From the NCBI GenBank assembly GCA_022824025.1, contig JAJEBF010000026.1:1-64000 (forward strand): 64,000 bases of DNA, written 5' to 3'. Under the pieces are notes generated by a model that searched no databases, was not told the DNA's origin, and was given only the letters and a program-made list of their open reading frames with translations. How positions within the stretch are numbered: position 1 is the stretch's first letter; every line of letters starts with the position of its first letter. Positions 34,770 through 43,927 of this stretch are shown here, one piece after another. Source of the stretch: Caldilineaceae bacterium (lineage in GTDB: Bacteria > Chloroflexota > Anaerolineae > Caldilineales > Caldilineaceae). Both the position numbers and the translations under genes were made by a program.

Positions 34770-35417
34770 GTGAAGCACTTAAGAACGCAGCCAAAACCTT
34801 CTATCCCGGACATTGTAATCGGGCGACTGCCCGTCTATCTGCGCACGCTGCGGCTGCTGGCAGACGAAGGCCGGGAGGTGACGTCCAGCCAGGAGCTGGG
34901 CGAGCGCCTGGGAATCAGCTCAGCCCAAATTCGCAAAGACCTCAGCCACTTCGGTGAATTCGGCAAGCAGGGAACCGGCTACAATATCGACTTCCTTTGC
35001 CGGCAACTGCAGAAAATCCTCAACGTGGACCGCATCTGGCCGGTTATGCTGGTCGGCGCCGGCTCCCTAGGGACAGCCATCGCCAACTACCAGGAGTTCG
35101 AATCAAGCGGATTCCGCATCGTTTCCGTAATGGATGAAGACCCGCAGAAAATAGGGCAGCCTATCGGAATTGACTTGGTCATCGAGGACTTTGCTATCCT
35201 TCAGCGCCGGGTCCATGAACTGAGGGTGCAGATTGCGGTAATGGCCGTCCCTGCCCACGCCGCCCAGCGCGTCGCCAACCAGCTTGTCGAGGCCGGATTG
35301 AACAGCATCCTGTGTTACGCCCCTATCACACTTGCCGTCCCCGCGCACGTCAGAGTCGAATACATCGATCCGGTCGTCCACTTCCAGCACATGACCTACT
35401 ATCTGCGCGCGGGATGA
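34770..35417 (+). CDS. rex: Redox-sensing transcriptional repressor Rex
   Basis: This 215-residue NADH/NAD-sensing repressor of fermentative and respiratory genes in Gram-positive-type bacteria has two parts. The N-terminal winged helix ([29 protein letters not shown], with [22 protein letters not shown] as the recognition helix and wing) is followed by a Rossmann domain with GAGSLGTAI near residue 96. The C-terminal helix ending [12 protein letters not shown] is the domain-swapped segment of the dimer. It starts at GTG 34770. It is convergent with rsmG, and its targets cannot be assigned from this window. Confidence 0.93.
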   Translation: MKHLRTQPKPSIPDIVIGRLPVYLRTLRLLADEGREVTSSQELGERLGISSAQIRKDLSHFGEFGKQGTGYNIDFLCRQLQKILNVDRIWPVMLVGAGSLGTAIANYQEFESSGFRIVSVMDEDPQKIGQPIGIDLVIEDFAILQRRVHELRVQIAVMAVPAHAAQRVANQLVEAGLNSILCYAPITLAVPAHVRVEYIDPVVHFQHMTYYLRAG

Positions 35418-35483
35418 CAGGCGCGTTCCCTTCCCGCGCCATTCCTGGACGGCTCGCGCCTATGATCGAACTTCAGCCCAAAT

Positions 35484-36215
35484 TCAAAGGGGAGCTTTGC
35501 GAGGCAAGCCCTGCTGCCTGGGGTATTGTCTGGGGGTCTTTCGCAGCTTCTTCACCAGGAGGATGCGCCGCTCTTCATTCAATGACGGCACCATCACAGG
35601 CGTGAATCGAACCGTTTCGCCGCCCAGCAGTTCAATCGCCTTGCGCGCCTCCATGAACTCCTCGGCCGCGTTCGGGCCCTTATACAAGAGCGCCAGCCCG
35701 CCCTGCCGTACAAACGGCATCACATACTCGGTCAGCGTATTGAGCCGGGCCACCGCCCTGGCCGTCACCAGATCGAACTGACCGCGAAATTTTCGATTGC
35801 GGCCCAGTTCCTCAGCCCGGCCTTGGACCAGAGTTACATGATCAAGCCCCAACGCGCCCACGACCTCGTTGAGAAAGCGTATCTTCTTGGCCGTGCCATC
35901 CACAAGCGTCAACTTCAGACTGGGCCACGCGATTTTGAGCGGCAAACCGGGGAAGCCCGCCCCCGTGCCGATATCGACGCAGGCCAGCGCCCGCTTCGGG
36001 GGCAATGATGAACCGTACTCCTCGGCAACCAGCGGCAACCCCGCCAGACAGTCCAGAAAATGCTTCTTCTGCACGCCCTCGCTGTCCGCAATTGCCGTCA
36101 GATTCATCTTCTGATTCCATTCGGCCAGCAGCGCCGCATACGCGCGAAACTGCTCGATCTGTTCGCTATCTAGTGGAATGCGCAGGGCGTCTGCGCCAGA
36201 TTTCAATGACTGCAT
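35484..36215 (-). CDS. rsmG: 16S rRNA (guanine527-N7)-methyltransferase
   Basis: This protein of about 243 residues methylates G527 of 16S rRNA. It has WNQKMNLTAI near residue 33, the SAM-binding motif VDIGTGAGFPGLPLKI near 75-90 and the LVDGTAKKIRFL and DLVTARAVARL segments. The ATG at 36215 was chosen because it gives the normal family N-terminus. A longer frame from 36482 would overlap the divergent Nudix gene. Only 28 bases separate the two divergent starts, so they share a compact promoter region. Confidence 0.93.
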   Translation of the reverse strand: MQSLKSGADALRIPLDSEQIEQFRAYAALLAEWNQKMNLTAIADSEGVQKKHFLDCLAGLPLVAEEYGSSLPPKRALACVDIGTGAGFPGLPLKIAWPSLKLTLVDGTAKKIRFLNEVVGALGLDHVTLVQGRAEELGRNRKFRGQFDLVTARAVARLNTLTEYVMPFVRQGGLALLYKGPNAAEEFMEARKAIELLGGETVRFTPVMVPSLNEERRILLVKKLRKTPRQYPRQQGLPRKAPL

Positions 36216-36243
36216 AATTGCATTGTAGCACAGGAGTTGAACC

Positions 36244-36705
36244 GTGAAGACGATCCGATACCGCGCCGCCGGCGGCGTCGTTGCGCAAAGAGACCTCCTC
36301 CCCCACCTGCCCCCGTCAGAAACTTTTTTGCTCCTGCTGGACAGGCCCAGCCGGGCCGAGATCCGCCTGCCCAAGGGGCATATCGATCCGGGCGAGGGCG
36401 CCCAGCAAGCCGCACTGCGCGAAACCCGCGAAGAAACCGGCTTCAGCGACCTCCGCATCCTGTCAGACCTCGGCAGCCGCACCGTCGAATACGACTACAA
36501 GGGCGCCCACTACATCCGGGATGAGCATTACTTTCTCATGCAACTGCTTTCGCCAAAGCAGACGGCCCGCCCTCCCAAAGACGCCAAACAGTTTCAAGTC
36601 CTCTGGGAGCCCCTCACTCGCGCCGCCGAACGGCTGACTTTCGAGGCCGAGCAACGCTTCGTCGCGGACGCCGTGAAGGCGCTCCGGTTACTGCCCAACT
36701 TCTGA
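36244..36705 (+). CDS. Nudix hydrolase
   Basis: This 153-residue pyrophosphohydrolase contains a complete Nudix box, starting GHIDPGEGAQQAALRETREE and ending TGF, around residues 40-62, with the REx2E metal-binding glutamates. The GTG at 36244 is preceded by AGGAG at nine bases. Overall it resembles small MutT-like or diadenosine polyphosphate hydrolases. The exact substrate is not predictable. It is divergent from rsmG and convergent with infA. Confidence 0.88.
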   Translation: MKTIRYRAAGGVVAQRDLLPHLPPSETFLLLLDRPSRAEIRLPKGHIDPGEGAQQAALRETREETGFSDLRILSDLGSRTVEYDYKGAHYIRDEHYFLMQLLSPKQTARPPKDAKQFQVLWEPLTRAAERLTFEAEQRFVADAVKALRLLPNF

Positions 36706-36715
36706 TTCAACCCAT

Positions 36716-36747
36716 ACAAAAACCGGAAACGTTCCCATTCCCGGTTC
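36716..36747 (-). terminator. Likely terminator of infA
   Basis: On the minus strand AACCGGGAA pairs with TTTCCGGTT (8 of 9 positions) around an eight-base loop and is followed directly by TTTTTG. It lies about 115 bases past the infA stop, in the convergent space with the Nudix gene. Confidence 0.5.
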
Positions 36748-36863
36748 GATGGATCCCAATAATCTTCGGTTCTTGTCAGGCAGTCTCAACGTCCCTGCTT
36801 GCAGAAGCGTCAGCCGTGCCTGCGTGCCGCGCGCACGGTCTTGCTCCCACCGCAGAGCATCTG

Positions 36864-37079
36864 CTACTTGCGCCGATATGTGATGCGTCCCCGGGTTAAA
36901 TCATAGGGACTCATATCGACTCGCACCCTGTCGCCGAGAAACACCCGAATGTAGTTCCTGCGCATCTTGCCGGACAGATAAGCCAGCACAACGTGTCCGT
37001 TCTCCAGTTCCACCCGAAATTGGGCATTCGGCAGGGCCTCGACGACTTTGCCTTCCAGTGTGAGCGTTTCCTCAGCCAT
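36864..37079 (-). CDS. infA: Translation initiation factor IF-1
   Basis: This 71-residue single OB-fold protein binds the ribosomal A site during initiation. The sequence is near consensus for the family: [22 protein letters not shown], then [22 protein letters not shown] and [16 protein letters not shown]. It begins at ATG 37079 after MAEE and lies next to rpsU, a small translation cluster on the minus strand. Confidence 0.96.
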   Translation of the reverse strand: MAEETLTLEGKVVEALPNAQFRVELENGHVVLAYLSGKMRRNYIRVFLGDRVRVDMSPYDLTRGRITYRRK

Positions 37080-37138
37080 ATCTCCCCATCAGTTGACGCG
37101 TGGCCGACTGCTTGGCAGCCTGGTGTTTATTTTTTGCT

Positions 37139-37351
37139 CTAACGGAAAGATCGGGCAGCGTTCCGCCTCGCTTTCCGAATCGCCTTCTGCTTGTTGATGC
37201 GGCGCACCTCGCTCTTGGACGTAAACCAGCGCTTCTGACGCACGATAGGCAATATCCGCGCCTCAGCCACCGACTTCCGGAAACGCCGCATTAGACTCTC
37301 CTGGGATTCTCCAGGCCTCAACTCTACGCTAATCGAACTCACCCCCTTCAA
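37139..37351 (-). CDS. rpsU: Ribosomal protein bS21
   Basis: This protein of about 70 residues shows the bS21 features: an N-terminal ISVELRPGESQESLMRRFRK, a central RQKRWFTSKSEVRR and a lysine/arginine-rich C-terminus. The start is uncertain. The longest frame begins with TTG at 37351, and a GTG at 37342 gives VSSISVEL, the more usual N-terminus, but the AAGGGGG in front of it is too close to act as its ribosome-binding site. It lies 60 bases upstream of infA and downstream of the rpsA terminator. Confidence 0.9.
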   Translation of the reverse strand: MKGVSSISVELRPGESQESLMRRFRKSVAEARILPIVRQKRWFTSKSEVRRINKQKAIRKARRNAARSFR

Positions 37352-37370
37352 AACGCCTGCTTATCTGACA

Positions 37371-37410
37371 AAATAAAGCTGCCAGTCCATTTCACATTTG
37401 AGACTGGCAG
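37371..37410 (-). terminator. Terminator of rpsA
   Basis: CTGCCAGTC (37379-37387) pairs perfectly with GACTGGCAG (37402-37410) over a 14-base loop. On the minus strand the stem is followed by CTTTATTTTG. It lies 47 bases past the rpsA stop and upstream of rpsU. Confidence 0.75.
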
Positions 37411-37456
37411 ACTGTCCAAGTATATACGACCCGACGGTAGGACCGCAAATGCCGCA

Positions 37457-39064
37457 TCAGAGACTTTCCTCCGAACTGTTCGCAGCTTCCCTATCGGGCG
37501 CCTCCTCTTCTGCCTCAGCTGCATCAGCATCCGCTTCGGCAACGGCCTCCGGTTCAACTGCTCCAACTTCAGCCCCAGGCTCGGCCCCGGTCTCCAGGCC
37601 CCCGGTCTCCGACGCAGGCGCGTCTTCGGCCTCAGCAGCCTGGGTTTCCGGCATCTCAACCGCCGCCGCAGGCTCAGCCACGGCCTCTGTCGCCTCAGTC
37701 TCCGGTTCCCCGACCGCCGCCGCAGGCTCAGCCTCTTCCCCTGCAACTTCGGCTACCGGTTCCTCAACCGCCGCCTCAGGCTCGGCCTCTTCCCCTGCAA
37801 CCTCGGCTTCCGGTTCACCGACCGCCGCCTCAGACTCGGCCGCGTTACGCTCGTAGCTCTCCGCTTCCGACTCCAGCAACGCCTGCCCGACAATCTCGTC
37901 AGCCTGCCGTCGGCTCAATCCGATTCGCTGCCTGTCAGGATGTATGCGCAAAATCTTCACCGGAACGCGATCACCGCTGCTGACCATCTTCAACGGCTCT
38001 GCGACCGTGATATCTGCCAGTTCGCTGATGTGAATCAGCCCTTCAATTCCGGGCTCAAGCTGGGCAAACGCGCCAAAATCAATCACTCTTGTAACCGTGA
38101 CCAATATCGTGTCATTCACCCGGTACCGTTCTTCTATGCTCTCCCATGGATTCGACAACAACCGTTTGCGGCTTAACGCGATTCGGCTGCGCTCCGGATC
38201 CAGGCGCAAAACTTCGACTTGAAGCCGGTCGCCCACCTTCAGAACATCACGCGGATGGCTAACCGGCGTCCACCCAATCTCGCTCACATGCAGAAGCCCG
38301 TCCGCCCCCCCAATATCCACGAACGCGCCAAACGGCCGCAAGCTGCGAACCTCGCCATCGATCACCGCGCCGACCTCCAACTCCTTGAACAACTCCGCCT
38401 TCCGCCCGGCCCGGTACTCGCGTTCGGCCAAACGATAGGAGAGCACAAGTCGACGCCGTTGCCGCTCCACCTCAATCACTTTGACAGGCAACTCCTGGCC
38501 CACAATCTTCTGCAGCCGCTCATTCCGCTGCTCTTCATTCATGTTGCGAGGCAACCCCACAACATGTGATGCCGGAATGAACCCGCGCAAATGATCAAAA
38601 TCGGCCAGCAGACCACCCTTGTTATAACCGACCACCTTCCGAACCGTGATCTCGCCGCTCTCCAGCATCTTCTCCGCAACGAGCCAGTCCTTCTTTTGCA
38701 GCGCGTCTGCAATGCTCAGCACCAACATTCCTTCGCTGGTCGTTAGCTTGCTCACCACAACTGGCGCCGTCTCACCTTCGCGCAGCGTGCTCACATATTC
38801 TTCGTCGAGCCGATTCAAGTCCGATTGGGGGACGATCCCATCTCGCTTTGCGCCAATGTTTACCAGCAGCTCATTCGAGCGGACCTCGACGATAATCCCT
38901 TCTCGCAGATCGCCGCGCTCAGGCAAACTGAGATCCTCCTCTTCCGCGAGGTACTGCTCAAATAGCATCTCATCGGCCTGCTGCTCTTCACTGGCTAGCC
39001 CATTCTCTGTGCTTTCGGCCTCGTCGCCTAACTGCTCTGACTCTGACATCATCGAATTTTCCAC
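37457..39064 (-). CDS. rpsA: Ribosomal protein bS1-like, four S1 domains with acidic repeat tail
   Basis: This 535-residue RNA-binding protein assists mRNA docking to the 30S subunit. An acidic N-terminus (1-48) precedes four S1 domains at about 50-118, 135-205, 218-290 and 305-375. The third and fourth contain the classic FGAFVDIGGADGLLHVSEIG and FGAFAQLEPGIEGLIHISEL cores. Residues 395-535 are a tail of Glu, Ala, Pro and Val with an 18-residue repeat, encoded by a 54-bp tandem period near 37725-37832. The tail has no known RNA-binding role. It begins at ATG 39064 (a second ATG lies four codons on), behind a near-perfect promoter. Confidence 0.88.
   Translation of the reverse strand: MENSMMSESEQLGDEAESTENGLASEEQQADEMLFEQYLAEEEDLSLPERGDLREGIIVEVRSNELLVNIGAKRDGIVPQSDLNRLDEEYVSTLREGETAPVVVSKLTTSEGMLVLSIADALQKKDWLVAEKMLESGEITVRKVVGYNKGGLLADFDHLRGFIPASHVVGLPRNMNEEQRNERLQKIVGQELPVKVIEVERQRRRLVLSYRLAEREYRAGRKAELFKELEVGAVIDGEVRSLRPFGAFVDIGGADGLLHVSEIGWTPVSHPRDVLKVGDRLQVEVLRLDPERSRIALSRKRLLSNPWESIEERYRVNDTILVTVTRVIDFGAFAQLEPGIEGLIHISELADITVAEPLKMVSSGDRVPVKILRIHPDRQRIGLSRRQADEIVGQALLESEAESYERNAAESEAAVGEPEAEVAGEEAEPEAAVEEPVAEVAGEEAEPAAAVGEPETEATEAVAEPAAAVEMPETQAAEAEDAPASETGGLETGAEPGAEVGAVEPEAVAEADADAAEAEEEAPDREAANSSEESL
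37725..37832 (-). repeat. 54-bp tandem repeat in the rpsA tail
   Basis: Two adjacent 54-base units, 37725-37778 and 37779-37832, differ at only a few positions and encode an EEPVAEVAGEEAEPEAAV-like unit. Weaker copies continue on both sides. The period is a multiple of three, so copy number can vary without a frameshift. Confidence 0.7.
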
Positions 39065-39500
39065 CTGTGAATTGCGTAGCGGTTCAAAGTGCGGACGGCC
39101 CGCTCGATATTCAGAATAAACCCGGGGCTGCTTTTGGAGCCCTGTCCAGACTATTTATATCCCTATATTATAGCCATTTGCTCTTGCGTAGTCAAACGCA
39201 AAAAAATCATCATGCCCGCCCAATGTCATGCTCTAATCCCCAAAATTACCGCGCGCAAAGCGCGCTTCTCATACGGCGCCAAACGTTCTTCTGATTTCCA
39301 AAAAAAGCTGAGCCCGGAAAGTCCGTCTTCGGCCTACCTGCAAAAGGCAAAATGACGCCGGGTTCGAGTATCACCGAACAACCTAAACCGCCCCAATCCC
39401 GCGCACATTTCATCAGCCTCTGTGTCAACCAGGCACAAGAGAATTTCAAAAGGGATTCGCCCGATCTCTCCGCTTTACACCCGTTCTATCGTCGTCTCGT
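39065..39500. other. Intergenic region upstream of rpsA
   Basis: The region holds the rpsA promoter (39167-39195) and a relatively AT-rich leader. Between 39200 and 39500, downstream of the DUF4129 gene, no gene or clear terminator is seen. Short frames in several phases lack motifs. Confidence 0.5.
39167..39195 (-). promoter_or_regulatory. Strong sigma-70 promoter of rpsA
   Basis: On the minus strand TTGACT (39195-39190), a 17-base spacer and TATAAT (39172-39167) are nearly consensus. Transcription would start about 95 bases before the rpsA ATG. Confidence 0.75.
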
Positions 39501-41156
39501 TCAATCCGCGTCCTCGTCGCCGGCCTTTTTCTCTCCGCCTGCTTCCGCCTGCTCTTCCTGCAACCCCGCCAAAGCGCCCCGGACCTGTCTCCACGCCCGC
39601 TTCAGCAGCGGAACCGCCTTTGTTTCCGTCCTTTTATGCGCAAACTCGATGTTCACAAAGCCCTCTGTCAAACGGGCAACAGCCGCCTCATCCTCCCCTT
39701 CAATCCGGTCAGCCAACCGCGCCTGAAATCGGTGCGGCGTCTCGCCCGGGCGCCTGCGCATCCCGTGCTCGGCAGCGCTTTCCAGCGTCGACACATAGAA
39801 GTACCGCACCTGCTCATCGGCCGGCAGACGGCCAAGCATCAGATCGTTCAGCCAGCGCCGCACACGCGAACGCCCCGTCTTGCCCTCCTCCTCCTCCTCG
39901 GGCTGCAGCGCCCGCGCCCGCCACTCGTTAAAGGCTTCTCCTATCTGCCGCCAACCCTGCAGGAATTGCCGTAACCAGGCCAGCAGGCGCTGGAAATTCA
40001 CCCCCCGCCCCTGGAGATAAATGTACGTCGCATAGCCCAGCAAGAGCGCGACAATAATCCAGAACACCGTCCCGCCAAGCCAGGCCGGCCCGTCCGCTTG
40101 CTGAACCTGCTCGAACGGCAGATCCCCCATCTCCGGCTGCTCGCGCGGCGGCTCCTCGATCACCTCCTCGTCTCCCCCAAACAGAAGCGCAAGGAGCCCC
40201 ATCAGCAGTCCCAACAGCCCAAAGACCGCGCCGGATATTGCCCTGATTGCCCATCCCATCAGTTGAGCAAGCCGGAAAGTGCCGCCCAGCGGCATCAGGA
40301 AGGCTGCCGCCGCCACCACCGCCAGCAGTCCAAAAGCGTAGAATGGCCAGTTGCGCACGATACTGCCTTCGCTCGGCAGTCTCGCCAGCTGCCACCTGGC
40401 CCGCAAGGCCGCCAGATGCCCGAATGTCAGCAACAGCAAGCCTAAAACGAAGTACACGACCGCCGCGCCAATTACGCCTCCTGCAATGTCCTGGCGAACC
40501 AACGCAAAAAACCCGTTCGTACCCATGCCAACCTGGCTGCCCGCAGTCAGCACAATGAGAAGCATGCCTCCCAACGCCCAACGTTCACTGAATCTGCGTA
40601 CCAGCGCCCCGCGATCACTCTGAATCCGATGATCGTCGCCGCTGATCGGTCTTGACGCAGCCTCCAAATCGGCCAGTTCGTCCGTCTGCAGACCCATCGA
40701 CAGAAAGTCATTTGTCACCAGAACCGCCATCCCCCATGCAATCAGAATCAAGACCGCGTTGATGACAAAACTGAACGTCAGGAAGACGCCGATCGGTTGC
40801 AATAGCAGCGAGGACGGCGACGGCCAGCCTTCCACAGTCGCCCACAGCGCCAAACGCGCCGCAAAGAGAATCAACCCAATTTCCGATAGGCGAAATGCCA
40901 GCGTACGCCGGTTCCTCTGCTCCGGTCGCACCATTATCGTCGTCGTATAGCCGCCGATCAGCGCCGCGCCAATCGAGCTGATTCGCAAAATACCTAAGTA
41001 TGTCGGAGGCAGCCCCGGACCGATGTGCCGGATGAACGACGTCAGGGCGACCATCAGGCAGCCAACCAGCGCGGCAATAACGGCAGGACGCAACAAAGAA
41101 TCCTGCCACGCATTGTCATAGTCGATATACTGTTGGGAACTGCCTGCCTCTTGCAT
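39501..41156 (-). CDS. Multi-pass membrane protein with C-terminal DUF4129
   Basis: This protein of about 551 residues has around ten hydrophobic segments in the first 400 residues (for example AVIAALVGCLMVALTSFI, GGTVFWIIVALLLGYATYIYL). A soluble C-terminal domain follows, with VRYFYVSTLESAAEHGMRRRPGETPHRFQARL, the DUF4129 signature. The ATG at 41156 overlaps the end of the DUF58 gene region by a few codons and has GAGCGAG in front. A longer frame upstream lies within DUF58. MoxR ATPase, DUF58 and DUF4129 genes together form a conserved cluster often linked to a transglutaminase-like membrane protein. No transglutaminase domain is present here. Confidence 0.8.
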   Translation of the reverse strand: MQEAGSSQQYIDYDNAWQDSLLRPAVIAALVGCLMVALTSFIRHIGPGLPPTYLGILRISSIGAALIGGYTTTIMVRPEQRNRRTLAFRLSEIGLILFAARLALWATVEGWPSPSSLLLQPIGVFLTFSFVINAVLILIAWGMAVLVTNDFLSMGLQTDELADLEAASRPISGDDHRIQSDRGALVRRFSERWALGGMLLIVLTAGSQVGMGTNGFFALVRQDIAGGVIGAAVVYFVLGLLLLTFGHLAALRARWQLARLPSEGSIVRNWPFYAFGLLAVVAAAAFLMPLGGTFRLAQLMGWAIRAISGAVFGLLGLLMGLLALLFGGDEEVIEEPPREQPEMGDLPFEQVQQADGPAWLGGTVFWIIVALLLGYATYIYLQGRGVNFQRLLAWLRQFLQGWRQIGEAFNEWRARALQPEEEEEGKTGRSRVRRWLNDLMLGRLPADEQVRYFYVSTLESAAEHGMRRRPGETPHRFQARLADRIEGEDEAAVARLTEGFVNIEFAHKRTETKAVPLLKRAWRQVRGALAGLQEEQAEAGGEKKAGDEDAD

Positions 41157-41167
41157 TTCTCGCTCGG

Positions 41168-42442
41168 CTATTTCTGCAACTTCAGCAGATCCGATTCCCA
41201 AATCGTCTGATGCGATACAATGCCCAGCGCCTCCGCCTGCTCTTGCATCCGCTTGAACTGGGGCTGCAGTGTGCAGGCAAGGGCAAACACGTTGATCCCC
41301 CGCCGGTACAGACCATGAAGAACCCATACGAGGCCTTCGGTCAGGCGGGGCGTCACGACCACCAGCGTCGAACCCCAACTCAGATGCGCCGTCCGCGCCG
41401 GCAACCAGGTCGGCAGCGCAATCGGCGAAATCCAGTCCTCCCCTCCCGCTTTCCCCTCGGCCGTCTCCGCCTGACGCCCGCTATTCCGGCCTGCCGGCTC
41501 CACTTCAGCGTTCCGCGCGTCCCGCAGCTGAATTCGCGCCAGTATCTCGAGAATGCCCATCAAATGGGCGCGGCCGTTTCGCGAAGGCACCTCCAGCACC
41601 TCCGCGCCTGAACGGGGATCCTCCCCGTTGCTGAGAAATCCCACCTCCTGCCTCTGCTCGGCCACATGGCTCGCCACAGACGCCGCCAGCACCACCGCCC
41701 ATTCGCTGCCGCTGTACTCCTCCCGGTACGGAAAAGCGCTTCGGTCCAAGTCAAGCACAACCGTCGTGCTCAGGGCCATCGAAGGCTGGAACTTCTTCAC
41801 CAGAAGCGCGTCCTCCCGCGCGCTCGCCCGCCAGTGAATATGACGCATACTGTCCCCGCTGGCATAGGGGCGGACCCCCGCCATCCGCGTCGGGTCTTGA
41901 AAGAGCCGGTGGGGACTGCGCATATCGCCGAACGGCAGCAGACTGGGCAAACCCAGTTCAGCCAGAGAATAGACCTTGGGATAGACCGTCAAGAGGTGGG
42001 ACTTCGTCTCCTGCCAGGAGGACTCGGCGAAGCCGAACAGGTCTCCCGTTTGCAGGTTGAGAGGACCGATCTCATAGTAGCCGCGCCGGTGACAGTGCAG
42101 TGAAAACCGGCGGTTTGTCAGCGAGCGGCCCCCAATGCTGATCACTGTGCTGTACTCATCGACCGCTCGCAGGTCGATCGGGATGTTCTCCTGCAGCCGC
42201 AACCACGGGATCGGCAGGCGGCTGCGGTTCTGAAAACTGACATCACTGCGAATTGTCTCGCCGGCAAACGCCTTGGCCGGCGCTCGCCGCGAAACCTTCA
42301 AATTGCGAAGACTGCGCCGGGTCCACCAATGACTGATCAGCCATACGCCTCCTACTACATAGAAGACATAGTAAATCCAGTCCATCCGCAGAAAGACGGC
42401 AAACCCAAACAAAAAAAGGAGAAGAAAGAAAAGATCAAACAA
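41168..42442 (-). CDS. DUF58 domain-containing protein
   Basis: This 424-residue protein has two N-terminal membrane helices (residues 2-35, FFLLLFLFGFAVFL and YVFYVVGGVWLI). It carries the DUF58 core: GVRPYASGDSMRHIHWRASAREDALLVKKFQP near residue 190-220, followed by a von Willebrand A-like fold with VVLDLDRSAF. It is co-directional with the MoxR ATPase gene (four-base gap) and the DUF4129 gene (overlap). Such proteins are thought to be targets of MoxR chaperone ATPases. A specific role here is not known. Confidence 0.88.
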   Translation of the reverse strand: MFDLFFLLLFLFGFAVFLRMDWIYYVFYVVGGVWLISHWWTRRSLRNLKVSRRAPAKAFAGETIRSDVSFQNRSRLPIPWLRLQENIPIDLRAVDEYSTVISIGGRSLTNRRFSLHCHRRGYYEIGPLNLQTGDLFGFAESSWQETKSHLLTVYPKVYSLAELGLPSLLPFGDMRSPHRLFQDPTRMAGVRPYASGDSMRHIHWRASAREDALLVKKFQPSMALSTTVVLDLDRSAFPYREEYSGSEWAVVLAASVASHVAEQRQEVGFLSNGEDPRSGAEVLEVPSRNGRAHLMGILEILARIQLRDARNAEVEPAGRNSGRQAETAEGKAGGEDWISPIALPTWLPARTAHLSWGSTLVVVTPRLTEGLVWVLHGLYRRGINVFALACTLQPQFKRMQEQAEALGIVSHQTIWESDLLKLQK

Positions 42443-42446
42443 CCCT

Positions 42447-43433
42447 TTAAGCCTCTTCCTCGACGGCAGGAGCCCCAGACCACTCCTCTGTCGTATCGCC
42501 CAGATCGAGCGTGGTTTCTTCCAGCAGCTCGGAGATGATCTGTTCGGCCGTGCGCCCCCTCAACGCCGCGTCCGAGCGCACGATGCAGCGGTGCGGCAAG
42601 GCCAGCGGAGCCAGCGCCTGCACGTCGTCCGGCAGCGCAAACTCTCGCCCCCGCAACGCGGCCCGCGCCTGCGCGCCTCGATACAGCGCCAGCGAACCTC
42701 GCGGGCTCGCGCCCAACGCAAGATCGGAGTGGCTGCGCGTCGCCTGGACCAATCCCACAATATAGTCCCGTATGCTGTCAGCCACCGTCACCTGCCATAT
42801 CTGTTCCGCCAGCTCCGGCAGATTGTGGCCGTCAACGACCGCATCCAACGTCTCAATCGGGTGTCGATGCCCTAAGTTGACCAGCATCTCCCCCTCCTCC
42901 GTGTTCGACAGATAACCCAGGTTCAATTTGAACAGGAATCGATCGAGCTGTGCCTCCGGCAGCGGGAAAGTGCCTTCATACTCCACCGGGTTCTGCGTCG
43001 CAATCACCATGAACGGGCGCGGCAAGGGCCGGGTTACCCCGTCCGCGGTAATCTGCTGTTCGCCCATACACTCCAGGAGAGCCGCCTGCGTGCGCGGCGT
43101 GGCGCGGTTTATTTCGTCCGCCAGCAGAATATGGGTGAATGCGGGCCCGGCGATAAACTGGAACTGCCGCGTCTCCTGGTTAAATATGCTCGTGCCCGTG
43201 ATGTCGCTGGGAAGCAGATCCGGCGTGCACTGCAGACGGCGAAAGTCCACGCCCAGGCTGACCGACAGCGCCCGCGCCATCATCGTCTTGCCTACGCCCG
43301 GAACATCCTCAAGCAGAACGTGGCCTTCGCACAACAGTGCGATCAGCAGATGCTCGATGACCTCCTCTTTGCCAACGATCACATCGCCGACGTTTTCCTG
43401 TACACCGTGAAAGAACTCCTGCGCGTTCTGCAT
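42447..43433 (-). CDS. MoxR-family AAA+ ATPase
   Basis: This 328-residue AAA+ ATPase has Walker A VPGVGKTMMARAL near residue 44-56 and Walker B ILLADEINRATPRTQAALLECM near 105. The sensor region VIATQNPVEYEGTFPLPEAQLDRF and a C-terminal lid with LGASPRGSLALYRGAQARAAL complete the fold. MoxR proteins assist folding or metal insertion of partner complexes, usually through a DUF58/VWA partner such as that encoded next. It is first in a three-gene operon. Confidence 0.93.
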   Translation of the reverse strand: MQNAQEFFHGVQENVGDVIVGKEEVIEHLLIALLCEGHVLLEDVPGVGKTMMARALSVSLGVDFRRLQCTPDLLPSDITGTSIFNQETRQFQFIAGPAFTHILLADEINRATPRTQAALLECMGEQQITADGVTRPLPRPFMVIATQNPVEYEGTFPLPEAQLDRFLFKLNLGYLSNTEEGEMLVNLGHRHPIETLDAVVDGHNLPELAEQIWQVTVADSIRDYIVGLVQATRSHSDLALGASPRGSLALYRGAQARAALRGREFALPDDVQALAPLALPHRCIVRSDAALRGRTAEQIISELLEETTLDLGDTTEEWSGAPAVEEEA

Positions 43434-43764
43434 GCAATGCCTCTATTCCTGGATCGGTGAGGGCTTCGCCATTGTTCCGAGACTCGGCGCGGGCCACTGT
43501 CTTGACAGCCGGTAAAGGCCGGCGCAGGCGGCGTCCCTTCAGCGCGCCAAACAAACTCGGAAGGGCGATTCTATCCGCCCATTCTACTTTAATCTCATGA
43601 TTTCTCCGAACTCGCTGGCCCCAACAATGCGCCGCCCCGCGTTCGCCCCACAGTTCTTCCCGCCGCTCGCCCGCAAATCCCCAAATCCCACTTATCCCCC
43701 AAATCCCCGTCCAGACAACCAACCCCTACAGTGCCCGCCTCGTCCAGGATCCACCCCGCTTCCT
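43434..43764. other. Intergenic region with C-rich repeat
   Basis: There is no gene here. Bases 43651-43672 match 3448-3469 with one mismatch, and 43699-43716 match 52164-52181. On the minus strand these read as runs of GGGG separated by ATTT, which could form G-quadruplexes. The region ends at the tRNA promoter. Confidence 0.5.
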
Positions 43765-43793
43765 TTGACCTCAAAGGTCCTTTGTGCTATCGT
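43765..43793 (+). promoter_or_regulatory. Promoter of tRNA-Arg
   Basis: TTGACC (43765-43770), a 17-base spacer and TATCGT (43788-43793) lie 23 bases before the tRNA 5' end, the expected distance for a short leader. Confidence 0.6.
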
Positions 43794-43816
43794 CTGGGAG
43801 GTGCGCAGTGCTTCCT

Positions 43817-43889
43817 GCCCCCGTAGCTCAGAGGATAGAGCAGAGGTTTCCTAAACCTTGAGCCGTAGGTTCGACTCCTACCGGGGGCG
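43817..43889 (+). tRNA. tRNA-Arg, anticodon CCT
   Basis: The 73 bases fold as a cloverleaf. The acceptor stem is GCCCCCG paired with CGGGGGC, and the D arm is GCTCAGAGGATAGAGC. The anticodon arm has loop TTCCTAA (CCT at positions 34-36), and the T arm carries GGTTCGACTCC. The discriminator base is G at 43889 and no CCA is encoded. It reads the rare arginine codon AGG. Confidence 0.93.
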
Positions 43890-43927
43890 CTCTTCTTCCC
43901 CACAAATCAGAGGGTAACAGGTAACGC

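Noticed and set aside
37725..37860. Regular repeats considered as a CRISPR array
   Set aside because: The repeats are contiguous, in frame and coding within rpsA. There are no unique spacers.
38219..39119. Plus-strand frames within rpsA
   Set aside because: They are mirror frames of a gene with four clear S1 domains and a strong promoter on the opposite strand.
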